Below are positions 34,322 to 45,107 of a stretch of 64,000 nucleotides of DNA, piece after piece. How positions within the stretch are numbered: the stretch's first letter is position 1; every line of letters starts with the position of its first letter. The stretch comes from Pseudozyma flocculosa PF-1 (taxonomy: Eukaryota; Basidiomycota; Ustilaginomycetes; Ustilaginales; Ustilaginaceae), in NCBI RefSeq assembly GCF_000417875.1, contig NW_006920869.1, positions 551,759 through 615,758 of the forward strand, given 5' to 3'. Below the pieces are notes generated by a model. The model was given only the letters and a program-made list of their open reading frames with translations. It was not told the origin of the DNA and did no database searches. A program made the translations under genes and the position numbers.

Positions 34322-34739
34322 GCCGCCGACGATCCCAGGGCGATCCCTACGATGCTTTGAAAGCAGTGGCAGGACAGATGCTGAAACGTGCCAGGGCAAA
34401 ATGTCGCGACGCTGCCTGGCCCGTCGAGATGGACGATGGAACGTGGACCATCTCGCTTGTCACCTCTGCATATCCCCGAGCTCAGCGCGCAGAACAACGA
34501 ACAAAAGGCGGCCTGGCAGCGGGCCTTTACGCCTCAGAGGCACACACATGCCCATCAATCAGGAATAGCTTAGGAACAACAGCGCCCAACGTAGGCGAGC
34601 ATCACGGAAGCTGCGGTTCCGCTCAGTCGGTCCCTCAGAGCCCCACCACGGCCCGACAACGGCCGATGGTGCGGTCCTCTCCCATCCTCAATCGGACAAG
34701 AGGCCCATCGTCTTCGACCATCCCGATCCAACGCTCTTC

Positions 34740-35784
34740 TTAGATGACCACGGTGCCGGTGATGCAGTTGGCCACTTGTCCTCCAACCCAGATCTTTGCC
34801 GTTCCAGCACCACTATCACCGCCACCCTGCGCCTCCTCAGTGACAATCGAGATGCGACCCCTTCGACCAATAGCGGTACCTTGCGAGTTGACATAGGACT
34901 TCGACGGCGCCTGACCCGTGGCGTGCAACCACATCGCGATGCCGGCGCTGCGAGAACGGGGAGCGAGACATTTTCGGCCCGTTAGCACTCGTTGCAGTCA
35001 ACGACCTTAGCCGGCAGGATGTCGAGGGTCCTGGGACTCACTTCAGCGATCCGGTCACGGGATCCTCAGGGACGCCTTCGGCGAACGCGAATCCCCTCAC
35101 TTCGTACGCCACCTCTTCACCATGCTCGTTGCGTCCGCCTGGGTACGGTCCAACGAGGCCGACGTCGAGATCGCCACACTTCTCCTTGTCCCTGACCGTG
35201 ACGCTCTTGACCGTCTGGGCGTCCTTGAGGCGGAGGCAGAACCACTGGGGACCATTGACGATCCACTTTGCCTCGAGCACGTCGGTGCTCGGGTCGAGGC
35301 CAAACGTATGGCAGGCCCGAGCCACCGTGTCAGCGTCGACGGGCTCGAACCGAGTGAGGGGCGGCGCGACAAAGCTGATCGTCCCGTCGGTCGGTGCGAT
35401 GCGCAGCTCGACCAGACCAATCTGGCACTGCTGCACCACCTTGCCGCCCGTCTTGTCCAGCAGCGCAGAGGCGGCCTGCTGGCCGATCTGGTCGAGGAAG
35501 ACCCGGCAGCTGCCCACCGTCGGGTGCCCGGCAAACGGCAGCTCCTGGGTCGTCGTAAAGATACGCAGCTGGTAGTGCGCCGATGCGTCGGTCGGAGGCA
35601 GCAGGAACGTCGTCTCGGACAGGTTGGTCCACACTGCGAATCGCTGCATCTCTTCCGTCGTCGGCGGCGCGGGTGCAGACGCAGAGTCCGACGACGTGAG
35701 GCAGTTGACCACCGCCACCGGGTTGCCCAGGTACGGCGTCGAGGTGAAGACGTCGACCTGCTGGAACGGGTATGTCTGCGGCAT
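34740..35784 (-). CDS. PhzF-family isomerase/epimerase (YHI9-like)
   Basis: Two exons (35784-35042, 34947-34740) give 316 aa. Family blocks are clear: FQQVDVFTSTPYLGNPVAVV at the N-terminus, FAVWTNLSETTFLLPP with the catalytic Glu (SET), LPFAGHPTVGS, and in the second half PEDPVTGSLN-AGIAMWL, which is split by the intron exactly after SLN and restored in frame. PhzF proteins are diaminopimelate-epimerase-fold enzymes; bacterial PhzF isomerises dihydro-hydroxyanthranilate, while the fungal YHI9 group has no firmly known substrate. No targeting signal, so probably cytosolic. No biosynthetic neighbours suggest a pathway. Confidence 0.93.
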
Positions 35785-36099
35785 GGTCTTAGTTGTTGAG
35801 AGATGGAATGTGTGGTGGCGATGTTGTTGTCGAAGAAAGAGAGAGTGCGAGAGGGGGTGAGGAAATATGGGGGTGGCTCGTGCTGCTCCTCTTGTAAAGC
35901 CCTCCACCATGGTTGACTCTGCTCCGAGTCACGGCTTCGGGCGGTCCTCATAAAGCCGAAACCGTTCCCGAAGCGTCTCGCCGGGTCGTTGCGGCTGACT
36001 GCATGGTATTCTCAGCACCAGGAGCCAGTCGGCCTCCGTATGACTCGCTGCTGCGACTATGTACAAACGTGACGATGACGGAAGGGGACCGCGGCCAGC
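35785..36099. other. Short spacer, PhzF promoter
   Basis: It lies between the PhzF start and the 3' end of the next minus-strand gene. I see no TATA box or repeat. Confidence 0.5.
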
Positions 36100-38051
36100 C
36101 TACTTTTCGGCCCAGCCCTGCGGAATACTGCACTTGGCCACGCCCCTCTCGTCGTAGGCGCCCGCGACAATGACGAAGCCCCTCTCGTGGTCCACGGCCA
36201 TGGCTGTCGGAACAGTGGGCAGGAACGTCTTGCCCTTCTCGACATCGTCGCCCGTGCTCGACTCGAGCTCGGCCTCGGTCTCGGCGCGCTGCCTGAACAC
36301 GGGCGACGTGTAGAACTCCTTCTTGGTAAAGTAGCCGTTCCGTTTGAGGCGCTCCAGCTTCTCCGTGTCCCACGGGTGCAGCGGCGTGCCAGCCACGGGC
36401 CGGTAGAGGAATGTGGTCTGGTCGATCTGCGATGCGGGGCGTGGCGGTGCGCTGCTGAACTCGCCGGCAGCCGGCTGGCTGCGGTGGCGTGTCGAACCCA
36501 GCTGGCGTCGCTGCTCGTTGCGTCGGTGCTCGATCCAGGCCTCTGTCGCCAGCGTGTCTGGCGTGCCCGCCGTCCATACACGGCCGATGGCGTCGACGGC
36601 AAGGGCGCGGAGCGGGAAAGACATCGGCTTCTTCCAGAAGCTGACAAACGAGGGCGTGTACGTGTTGATCAGCCGTTTAACGGTGCCCTCCTTGTCGGCG
36701 TTGACCTCGTGAGGCGTGATGCCGAAGCTGATGCCGCGCACCCAGTGTTGCTCCCACTCGCTGAAGCCGGCTCGGTTGGTGTCGACGCGCGACAGGAAGA
36801 GCGAGCTGGCCGACGAGTTCGATGCACCGCGCTCGCCATTGGCATCCCACGCCTGGATCAAGGGCGGCAACCCCGTCCAGGCATCGACCCGGCCGCCGTC
36901 CATGCGCACGGGGACCGTCTGCGAGACCGAGGCGTGGTGCAGCCAGACGCGCTCCGCGGGGCCATCCATGTCCTTGAGCTGGCTCGGCTGCAGCAACGCG
37001 CGCACGTAGTCCATGTACGAGGTGAAGACGGCCGACGAGGCCCGGCCATCGTCGGTCGCCAGCTGGTTCGCGGTCGGAAGCGAGGTCATAAAGAAGCTGG
37101 GGATGCGGATGTGGCGTCGTGCGGATTCGGCGTCGCTGAGCTTCTCGTCGGCATCGCTGTCGGCAGTAGGCGGAGAAAGCCGGGGAATGCTGGCAGAGTG
37201 CTGCTCGTCGAAGACGGCGATGCGGAACGGGTTGATCTCGATGGTGGGTGTCCTCTCTTCATCATCTATTCCCATGAGCTGCTCGCCCTCGATGCGCTTG
37301 ATCCAGCGCAGGACCGTATTGTCTCGACCGCCGACGCCATCGAGGTCGTGGACAAAGACGTCGATGACGCCAGATTTGCGGGGGCGCGGGTGATTGGCGA
37401 CCAGCACGACCACTGCGGGCACCTCGATCGATTCGCTCTCGTTGGCGGCGCGCAGGTTGTCGGGGAGGTAGTAGGGGTGAGGCACGGTGACGGCCAGACC
37501 GAGAGGGTGAAAGGAGGTGTGCAGGTCGGCGGGTGCCTGCTCTTCGGCGCTGGGAGGCGGGAAGGAGATGAACATCTGGCGCGGGTGCCTGCTCTTTGTC
37601 GTGTCCCACGCCCAGATGGCACCGACGCCCTGCTGGCCAGGTTGCGCCCCGACCAGGTCATCGTCCCATATCCCGGCACGGGCGTCCCAGGTCAGCCTGG
37701 AAGGGTCGCAGCTAAAGTAGGCCATGCCTGACTGGCGGTGGAGGGTGACATCGTCGCAGTAGCTTGCCTCTGCAGGCGTGGCGGGCGTGCGGATGTCGCG
37801 GGCGAAGATTGAGTGGCAGGAGTCGAGGTTGAGGCTGGTGAGTGTATCTGCACTGGCGGCTTTGCCGCTTGCCTGACGCCCGTGGAGCTTGAGGTGATCC
37901 TGATCTGCGGAAGGGCGATGGAAATGGGGTCAGCATTGTATTGGCGCCGCCAGAGTCCGGAGGCAGGGGAGCTGGTCGCCTCACAAGGATGGTAGGTGAG
38001 GGCGCCAAAGAGGATGGCCGAGACGGCCGAGATGATGGAAGGGACGAGCAT
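36100..38051 (-). CDS. Membrane-anchored paraoxonase/SMP-30-like beta-propeller protein
   Basis: Two exons (38051-37985, 37904-36100) give 623 aa. The 67-nt first exon encodes MLVPSIISAVSAILFGALTY, an uncleaved signal anchor, and joins in frame across a 79-bp intron to a lumenal or extracellular domain. This starts with the pattern seen in fungal arylesterase/paraoxonase relatives (NLDSCHSIFARDIRTPATP, then GMAYFSCDPSR). Later blocks, VTVPHPYYLPDNL, GVIDVFVHDLDG, NPFRIAVFDEQH, GISFGITPH and MAVDHERGFVIVAGAYDERG, look like calcium-dependent six-blade propeller strands. Paraoxonases hydrolyse lactones and esters. Catalytic activity is not certain because the calcium ligands cannot be aligned by eye. 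The first exon is easily missed, since the second has its own internal ATG at 37725. Confidence 0.7.
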
Positions 38052-38676
38052 CTCGATGGAGGGATGCTGCGAAGCTCCCGTGATGAGATGTCGGCAAGGG
38101 AGCGACGGCGATGGCGGTGGTGGCGGGACGGTAGGGTCGAGAAAGATGAGGGTGAACGCATGGCGCGAAGGACGTCGGAAGGGCAGCCGCCGGCTCGCTG
38201 GGCGGAGCGAGCTCTAAACCCTGGCCTGGCCCATGCGCCATCTTTTCGGCCGTCATCCGCCCGACCGACGGCGTTGCCCCCACCGGCTCGGTCGCGTGGG
38301 GCAGCCCGAGAGTGGGGGGCAGGCCGGGCAGAACGGGGCAGGGCCGGCCAATTGGCTTGACCAAGAGCCGGATTTCGGAGAAGAGCGAGGTGCGGGGTCC
38401 AATCAAAGAGGCGGCCAGGCCAAGCACGGCGCATTTTCCGGGCCTTTTTCCGCCCACCCGCCCGCTGGCTTCTTGCTTTGGCTGGCTTGCAAGCTTTCCC
38501 CGGCCAACCCGCTGCACCGGATCCCCTCGTCCGTCGACTCTTCTTGGCAGTCCGGCGCCCTTCCGGCAGCTGCGTTCCGCTGGGCCCCATCTCCTCTTTC
38601 CAGCACCACCATCACCATCCTTGCCTCTCTTTCCCGTCGTGTCGCCGTGCCGCTGTGTCTAAGGGGAATCGCCAGC
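38052..38676. other. Divergent promoter of the paraoxonase-like and PsuG-PfkB genes
   Basis: GC-rich intergenic DNA with no clear TATA box and a CT-rich leader before the plus-strand gene. I see no gene. Confidence 0.5.
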
Positions 38677-41231
38677 ATGTTCCGTCCAAGCGCTCGAATC
38701 TTCCGCCAGGCGGCCACCGCGACAACGGCAGCAGCTCCCCTCCGACGAGCACCGCACCCCTCCCTCCACCTCTCCAGCGCAGTTGCAAAGGCCCTCTCGC
38801 CCACCGCTCCGCATCCTCTTGTCGCTCTCGAGTCGACCATCATCACCCATGGCCTGCCCTACCCGTACAACCTCGACGTCGCCCTCGAGCTAGAGGCCGT
38901 CGTCCGCGACAACGGCGCCGTGCCCGCAACCATTGCGCTGCTCGACGGAAGGCCGCTCGTAGGCCTCGAGGACGCAGACCTCCAGCGACTTGCAAAGTGC
39001 GCAGAGGACCCGGCAAAGAATACGGCCATCAAGGCAAGCAGGAGGGACATCAGCCACGTCCTCGCAAAGGGTCAGGGAGCCGTAGGCGGAACCACCGTCA
39101 GCGGCACCATGGTCCTGGCCCACATGGCTGGCATCGAGATCTTTGCGACTGGCGGCATCGGTGGTGTCCACCGCGGCGGAGAGGCTTGTGAGTTCCGACG
39201 CGACGCAGCACAGAGCCGGATCCCACGATGACGCTGGCATTGACTCTGATGATCGCTGCCCTGCTTCTCCTCACTGCCCGCCGCCAGCGCTCGATGTCTC
39301 GGCCGACCTCACAGAGCTGGGCCGCACGCCCGTCTCGGTCTTCTGCTCCGGCCCCAAATCGATTCTCGACATCCCGCGCACGCTCGAGGTCCTCGAGACC
39401 AACGGCGTCTCGGTCCAGACCTTCAACCCGTCGGGCGAGTTCCCAGCGTTCTACACCTCGTCTTCGGGCCTCCACGTTCCCTACGTCGGCAGCACGTCGC
39501 AGGCGGCCGCTTCGATCCTGATCAACTCTCAGCTCGCGCTGGGCAGTGGACAGGTATTTGGCGTGCCGATTCCGTCGTCGTTCGAGGCCGTTGGCAACGA
39601 GATTCAGAAGAATGTCGAGATCGCCGTTCGCGAGTCGGTCGAGCAGGGCATCGACAGGCGCGGCAAGGAGGCCACGCCCTGGCTGCTCAAGCGCCTCGCC
39701 CAGCTGATCCCCGAGAGCAAGGAGAGCAACCGGGCGCTCGTCGTCAACAACGCCAAGGTGGCGGCCCAGGTGGCGGCCGAGATGGAGCGCATGCGCGCCG
39801 ACTTTGAGATGGGACGGAACACCTACAGCTTCGGCGGCGTCAGCGGCAGCGTGAGTGGTCAGTAGACTGCACGATCCTCGCGCGCCGACGGTAACGGAAG
39901 GATACGCAAAATAGACAGGGGAACCCTCAATGAATTCAATCTTGCCTTGCCTTGCCTTGCCTTGCCTTGCCTCGCCCTGCCCTGCCCTGCCCCACCTCGG
40001 ACAGTCTGAAGCTTCGGCTGGCAGCGGCATCATGATCTTTGGCGCGGCGGCCATCGACGTGACGTCGCAAGCCTCCTCGTCAAGCTCGCACACGCAGCGC
40101 GCCGCGACGACCTACCCGGGTCGAGTTGGCGTCTCTCTGGGCGGAGTATCGCGCAACGTGGCCGAAGCGGTGCACAAGGTCCTGGCATCGCCCGCGTTGC
40201 CGTCTTCGAGCCGAGCGGCGGTCAAACTCGTCTCGCCGCGGGGCGACGATGCGTTTGGCAGTCTACTCGAGGGAGGGATGAAGGAGCTGGGGATGCGCAC
40301 CGATGGGCTCTTTGTGGTCCGCGATAGGGACGAGAGGACGGCGGTGTGCAGCCTCACGCTCGATGATCAGGGGGACCTGATGAGCGGCGTGGCGGACATG
40401 GATATCGGTACGAGGTACCTCGTCCCCACTTCATCTGCGGCGCATGGGGACAAGGAGCGCGAGGTGGTCGAGTACCTCACGGCGAACCGGCCTCGCATCG
40501 TCGCATTCGACGGCAACCTCGGATCGACTCAGATCCACCGCCTACTGTCCGGAATCGAGGAGTACAACAGCCGGAGCAGCAGCCCGTCGTTTCCATCTAT
40601 CACGACAGTGTTTGAACCCACCAGCCTGGCAAAGTCGACGACGGTCCTCGACGCCCTTTCCCGCCTCTCGTCGCCGGACTCGTCCTCGGCACCTTTGGTG
40701 GGGATCGCGACGCCCAACGTCCTCGAACTGTCCCACATGCATCGGCGCGCCCTCTCGCTCGGTCTCTTTGCACCTCCGACGCAGGAAGACATTGAAGTGA
40801 CGAGCCAGATGCGCTCCTACCTCGCCCTACCAGCCTTCATCACGGCCGAGGTGCTGGACCAGGCCATGTCGTTCCTTTCCTCCTCGCTCTTCAACACCCT
40901 CCTCGTCAAGTTCGGATCCAAGGGTGTCCTCTCCCTCTCCAGGGCAAACGGGATCGTCAACGTCAAGCACCACGTCGCCACCAAGCTCCCGACCTCGGCT
41001 GGCCTCAACACGACGGGCGCGGGCGACAGCTTCGCGGGCGGCGTCATCGCTGGGCTGCACACCATCCTCGCCCAGCGTGCATCGGCGAGCATCGAGACGC
41101 TGACCGAACAGGACCTCGACAAGGTCGTCCTCCTCGGCCAGATGACGGCCGCCCGGAGCCTCGTCTCCCCCAACGCCATCGGATCGCAGCTCGACACCCT
41201 CATCGCAAAGGCTGGGCTCGTCGATGCTTAG
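38677..41231 (+). CDS. Bifunctional pseudouridine-5'-phosphate glycosidase / PfkB sugar kinase
   Basis: Three exons (38677-39187, 39288-39850, 40005-41231) give 766 aa. Residues 1-35 resemble a mitochondrial presequence ([20 protein letters not shown]). Residues 45-358 form the PsuG (IndA) domain: [42 protein letters not shown], and [18 protein letters not shown] restored across intron 1. Residues 359-766 form a PfkB kinase: [25 protein letters not shown], and the ATP/anion-hole signature [12 protein letters not shown]. The kinase would phosphorylate pseudouridine and the glycosidase would split pseudouridine-5'-phosphate to uracil and ribose-5-phosphate. Intron 2 sits at the domain junction, and reading through it gives an immediate stop, so naive calling would split this into two genes. 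Confidence 0.95.
39941..39990. repeat. CTTGC/CCTGC pentanucleotide repeat forming an intron's pyrimidine tract
   Basis: About six CTTGC units grade into CCTGC-like units directly upstream of the acceptor CGGACAG of intron 2 in the PsuG-PfkB gene. The repeat probably serves as the polypyrimidine tract. Confidence 0.9.
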
Positions 41232-41611
41232 AAGGTCGCGTACATGCTCGAGAAAGGAACAAGAAGTGCTCGAGGAAGGACAAGAAATGTTCGTGAGGAT
41301 ACGGATACAAGTGTTCGAGGTGCTGCGGAGGTGACCGGGGGTATGTGGTGATACAATGACGACGAAGAAGAGAGCGAGCCGGGTCGCGAGGGCGACAATG
41401 ATGACGATGACGATGACGATGACGACGAGGCCAACGACGACAAGCTAGACGGTGCGACGGGAGAAGGGTGCAAGACATGGCGCTGAGATATTGTCCGGGT
41501 CGTTCGACCCTACGAGCAAGGCGATGGCGAGGAGGGGAGACAGAGAGAGGCCCACGGCGATGTCGGGTCGTTGCCCTGATGATCGGACCGAGCGGGGCGG
41601 CGCCCCGTGCT
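41232..41611. other. Convergent spacer with small repeats
   Basis: It holds the 3' flanks of PsuG-PfkB and the first dehydroshikimate-dehydratase-like gene. GCTCGAG-A-AGGA-CAAGAA and related units recur at 41245-41290, and a GATGAC run lies at about 41398-41430. Confidence 0.5.
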
Positions 41612-42943
41612 TCACTTGAAGACCGACTCGACCAGCTTGTCGAGGCCGTCGCGGGCCCTCCTGGCGTGCTGCACGGGCACCTCGGCGCCGGTGTCCAAGA
41701 GGCTGCTGTTGAACACCTCGATGCTCCAAGGGCCTCGATACCCGGCCCACTTGACGGCGGCCGTCATAAACTCGTCCACGGGAAGAAATGCGCCGAGGTG
41801 CTCCTCGCCGGGGAAGAGGCGGTTGCCGCGCGACCAGATCATCCTCGCCGGCCTCGGCTCGTCGTCGTTGGGCGAAGGTGGCAGCGGCTTTTGCATCCTT
41901 CTGGCGTCACCGATCTGGAGGAAGAAGATCCTCTCGGCGGGAACGTGGCCGATGTCCTTGAGCGAGGCCATCAGGTCGCCGTAGGGGTCCGCCGTCTCGA
42001 CGATGCCGGTGGGGGAGCAGGGATCGGCATACTGCCTTCCCAACGTGTTGAACGAGTCGAGGATGAGGCCGAGGTTGGCGCGGTCCGCGGCCTGCACCGC
42101 CTCCCAGGCCTGCGACCAAAGGTCGACGTGGGCGCCCCACGAGAGCGCCTCGTACCCGACGCGGATCGGCTGGGGTCCGCCGTGGATGGTGACGACGGTT
42201 CCAAAGGCCGTGGCGAGGTCGGCCAGCTCGGCGAGGTCGCGACCGATGCAGCCGATATCGCCCGTCGTCTTGGGAGCCGGCTGGTTGTTGGAGCAGATGA
42301 GCAGCAGGTCGGTGCCCAGCGCATTCATGACCTCGAAGCGCGAGCGGGCCCTCTGGAAGGCGAGGCGGCGGTCTTCGGGGCACGTCCAGCCTTCAAAGTC
42401 CCTCAGCGGCTGGAGGCTGTAGATGGCCAGGCCGAGCGACTCGCAGAGGCGGCGGACATGGCGAGCCGCGGCCAGCTCCAAGGCAGCGTCGGTGGCGCTG
42501 CAGGTGCCGTGGGCGTTGAAAGTCATGGGCAGACCATCAGAGCCGACGAGGAGGCTGCCGTCGTCCTTGAGGGCACGCAGGTGGTCATCGCGGCCGTCTT
42601 CGGACGAGGCCGAGAAGGCCGTCGAAGAGGAGGAGGACGAGGCCGAGGAGAGCGAGCGAGTATAAGTGGCAAGGTCCATGGGGTGGACGACCTTCTTGGG
42701 CGCGCCAGGGGGGCTGTCGGGAGGGGTCATGGAGGGGCAAGGGGCGCCGCCCTTTCCCTCGAGGATGCGCTGGAACTCCTCGGACCTGGCAAAGGCGTCG
42801 AGGTCGTCCTGAAACAGCTCCACGCCGTCGAAGCCGGCCGAAGCGATGGCACGGAGCTTGTCAAGAAGGGAGTGGCCAGCCGTGTTGGCGCCGACCGAGT
42901 GGGAGAAGACGGAGTAAAGGGGACGGCTGGCTGGCGAAGACAT
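41612..42943 (-). CDS. 3-dehydroshikimate dehydratase-like TIM-barrel protein, paralogue 1
   Basis: One intron-free frame of 443 aa from ATG 42943. It matches the sugar-phosphate isomerase/epimerase-type TIM barrel of fungal dehydroshikimate dehydratases: SVGANTAGHSLLDKLRAIAS, GFDGVELFQDDL with an acidic strand end, ALGTDLLLICSNN, VTIHGGPQPIRVGYEALSWG, LGLILDSFNTLG, IFFLQIGDARRM with the Asp expected to bind metal, and NRLFPGEEHLG. These enzymes convert 3-dehydroshikimate to protocatechuate. Blocks LQIGDAR and RLFPGE are shared with the cluster copy at 62-63 kb. Compared with that copy it has an inserted Ser/Pro-rich loop near residues 70-115. It lies outside the cluster and lacks the cluster palindrome, so its role may differ. 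Confidence 0.85.
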   Translation of the reverse strand: MSSPASRPLYSVFSHSVGANTAGHSLLDKLRAIASAGFDGVELFQDDLDAFARSEEFQRILEGKGGAPCPSMTPPDSPPGAPKKVVHPMDLATYTRSLSSASSSSSSTAFSASSEDGRDDHLRALKDDGSLLVGSDGLPMTFNAHGTCSATDAALELAAARHVRRLCESLGLAIYSLQPLRDFEGWTCPEDRRLAFQRARSRFEVMNALGTDLLLICSNNQPAPKTTGDIGCIGRDLAELADLATAFGTVVTIHGGPQPIRVGYEALSWGAHVDLWSQAWEAVQAADRANLGLILDSFNTLGRQYADPCSPTGIVETADPYGDLMASLKDIGHVPAERIFFLQIGDARRMQKPLPPSPNDDEPRPARMIWSRGNRLFPGEEHLGAFLPVDEFMTAAVKWAGYRGPWSIEVFNSSLLDTGAEVPVQHARRARDGLDKLVESVFK

Positions 42944-43102
42944 GACGGACTCCGGATCGGAAGCAGGAGGGCGGGCGAAGACAGTGCGACACGGTTCCCT
43001 ATAGGCTCAGAGGCAGACGGCGGTAGAGTAGGGGAAGAGCTGGAACAGACGACGGGGATGGGGGATGGTGAGGTCGACAACGGTGAGGGCGAGGGGGCAT
43101 GC

Positions 43103-43109
43103 ATATATA
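43103..43109 (-). promoter_or_regulatory. TATA box of dehydroshikimate-dehydratase-like paralogue 1
   Basis: TATATAT on the minus strand, about 160 bp upstream of the ATG. Confidence 0.55.
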
Positions 43110-44188
43110 CCTCCCCAAGGCCCACGGAGACTCGAGGGGGACATCTGCCTTCCACGGCTGCCTGGCATCTGGAAGGGATCCTTGGCCGGGTCGTTCTGGC
43201 TGTGCCGCTCTGGCTGTGTCGCAGACATGCATGAGCATCGCCCTCGCCGTGACATCTTCCAAGGAGGCAGCGAGCAGAGAAGGGGGAGGTGTCGACCGTC
43301 GAGGCGCCAGCAGACGGTCAGGGTCAGACCTGACCGCCGGCAGTGTTTGGGCGCAATCAGGGCGTGGAAAGACATCTCCGACGCTGGGCCCCTGGCGACG
43401 TACGGCTATCAGTCACCAGCATGCCACGGCAGCTCCTGATCGTCCCCAGCAGGCAGGGAGCACCGGCTAGGGCGATCCTATCCGCAGGGTTTCTGCGGCG
43501 ACGATAGCCCGACCCGGAGACTGCACATAACTACTGGCTCTGCTCTTCAATGGCGGCGCGCGCTGTGATCAAGCAGAAAGAAGGACCCCATCGACTCGAT
43601 CCACCACGCGGACGGGCATGCGTAGCGTTCTTTCTGGATCTTTGCTTCGCTCCCGCTGCAGCTGCGTGTTGGCCGTCCAAGTGCATGCCTCGCGCCCCGA
43701 AGATCGACCGACTTGGACGGGGTTCGCCGCCTCGCCTCATCCGAGACAAGCAAAGCTTAGCTTCTATTCAGATACAGCTGCTGGGCAGCATTTGTGCCGT
43801 GAGACGCCGGCCCCAGCCTGACCGTGACCGCCGCAGGGACATGGCTTTGGCCGACGGCACGGCCCGTCACCGAGCTTCGACGTACGATGGATATGCTAGA
43901 GGTCGGGACGTCGGTCCGAGAGGGATCGGGGTCCCGGACCATCCGGACAAGATACGGATACGGTGTTGCTCTCGAGCTTATCCAACAGGGGCTGCTTGGC
44001 AGCATGAAAGACGCTGCCAGACAGGGGACCACGCACGTCAAGCTGCGGACCGGCCACGCATGCAGAGGAGGCGGTGGGCAGGAGGAAAGGTGCTTCTCCT
44101 CCTGTCTCTGGCTGCTGACGTCCAGACCGCAGGCTCGCAAACTTGTCAGCCGTCAAGGCAGTACGTACGTGTGCGCGAGAGCTGGCGC

Positions 44189-44221
44189 CGCACCGCACCG
44201 CACCGCACCACACCGCACCGG
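44189..44221. repeat. CACCG pentanucleotide repeat
   Basis: About six units (one imperfect) of CACCG in the intergenic stretch. Confidence 0.85.
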
Positions 44222-45107
44222 CGTCGGGGTCGCGTGGATGCTGTGGACTGCCAGCCTAGCTGTACCCTGGAAACTTGAGACGTGCCTTCCGCCGTCGGCC
44301 TCCGGCCCGTGGGCCCTCCTGGCTGACGTCGAGGGGCCAAGACCAGCGGCGAGACACGCCTGCCTCTGATAAGGCACCGATGCTGAGCCGCTACCGGGCC
44401 AGCGGGCCATGCACGCTTGATTCACGTTCAAGAAGGTCAAGCTTGCTTTCCTGCCTAGCCACCGAACGGTGTCTCAGCGTTCGAGCTCCCCTGAGAAAAA
44501 GTCTGAGGCAGAAGCAAGCAGCAAGAAGCTCGACGGACTCTGCAGATCTCTTTGCGACGTCGTACGTACGCTGCGTTTATCCTAGCCGGAAGCTCAGCAT
44601 GGCGTACAGTCACCCCGGACGGCCCGTCCGAGCCCCTCTGCTCGATCACGACATGTACGAGAGCGGTGCAGCCTGGCCTTGACGCGGGCATCGCCGAGAG
44701 GTGGCTGGACTTCAAGCAAAGAGGATGCCATGATGGCGCGCCAGTCCAGAACCTGGTGTGCAGCCCAAGCCGGATGTTGGAAAAATTCGACAGGCAGGAG
44801 CGAGGGGGTTCGGCCCCTTCCCGAAGCAAGCGGGTTCGGACTCGTACTGCCGAAGCCGCACCTGCAGCAGGATGAGTCCGCGCCCACGTCCGAAATCCGA
44901 AGCAAAAGCGCTGGCCTTGCCTGGCCTGGCCTGGCTGCGCGCGAGCAAAGGGGCAGGCGATGGTCCTCCACCTTTGGGCTGGCGGGCTGAGCTCCAGTCG
45001 AGCGAGCACGGCCGTGCGTCTCGACCGATCCAACCTTGCAATCACCACCTCACCATCACCACCCTCTCCACTGCTGCTCGCTCAACTCATTGCTTCCCTC
45101 TCTCGAA

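Larger units (their letters stand above)
33516..34739. other. 1.2 kb spacer with a CTG repeat
   Basis: It holds the PhoD promoter and the 3' flank of the PhzF gene. A CTG run sits near the middle. No frame has recognisable domains. Confidence 0.5.
42944..45107. other. Divergent promoter region of 2.2 kb
   Basis: It separates the dehydratase-like gene (minus) and the TRIP4-like gene (plus). Apart from the TATA box near 43105, a CACCG repeat near 44200 and CTGGC units at about 44915-44940, I see nothing. Frames here lack domains. Confidence 0.45.

Noticed and set aside
36187..37731. Plus-strand frame of 514 codons opposite the paraoxonase-like gene
   Set aside because: No domain, and the minus strand shows propeller motifs and a consistent splice.
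39930..41231. Kinase as a separate gene starting at the ATG near 39930
   Set aside because: The first 25 residues would be encoded by a CTTGC repeat and acceptor region; splicing gives an in-phase fusion with the glycosidase, as known in fungi.
41468..43234. Plus-strand frame of 588 codons opposite the dehydratase-like gene
   Set aside because: Antisense shadow; the minus-strand frame has family blocks.
43550..44278. Plus-strand frame of 242 codons in the 43-45 kb gap
   Set aside because: No recognisable motif; it ends in a CACCG repeat. Treated as non-coding.
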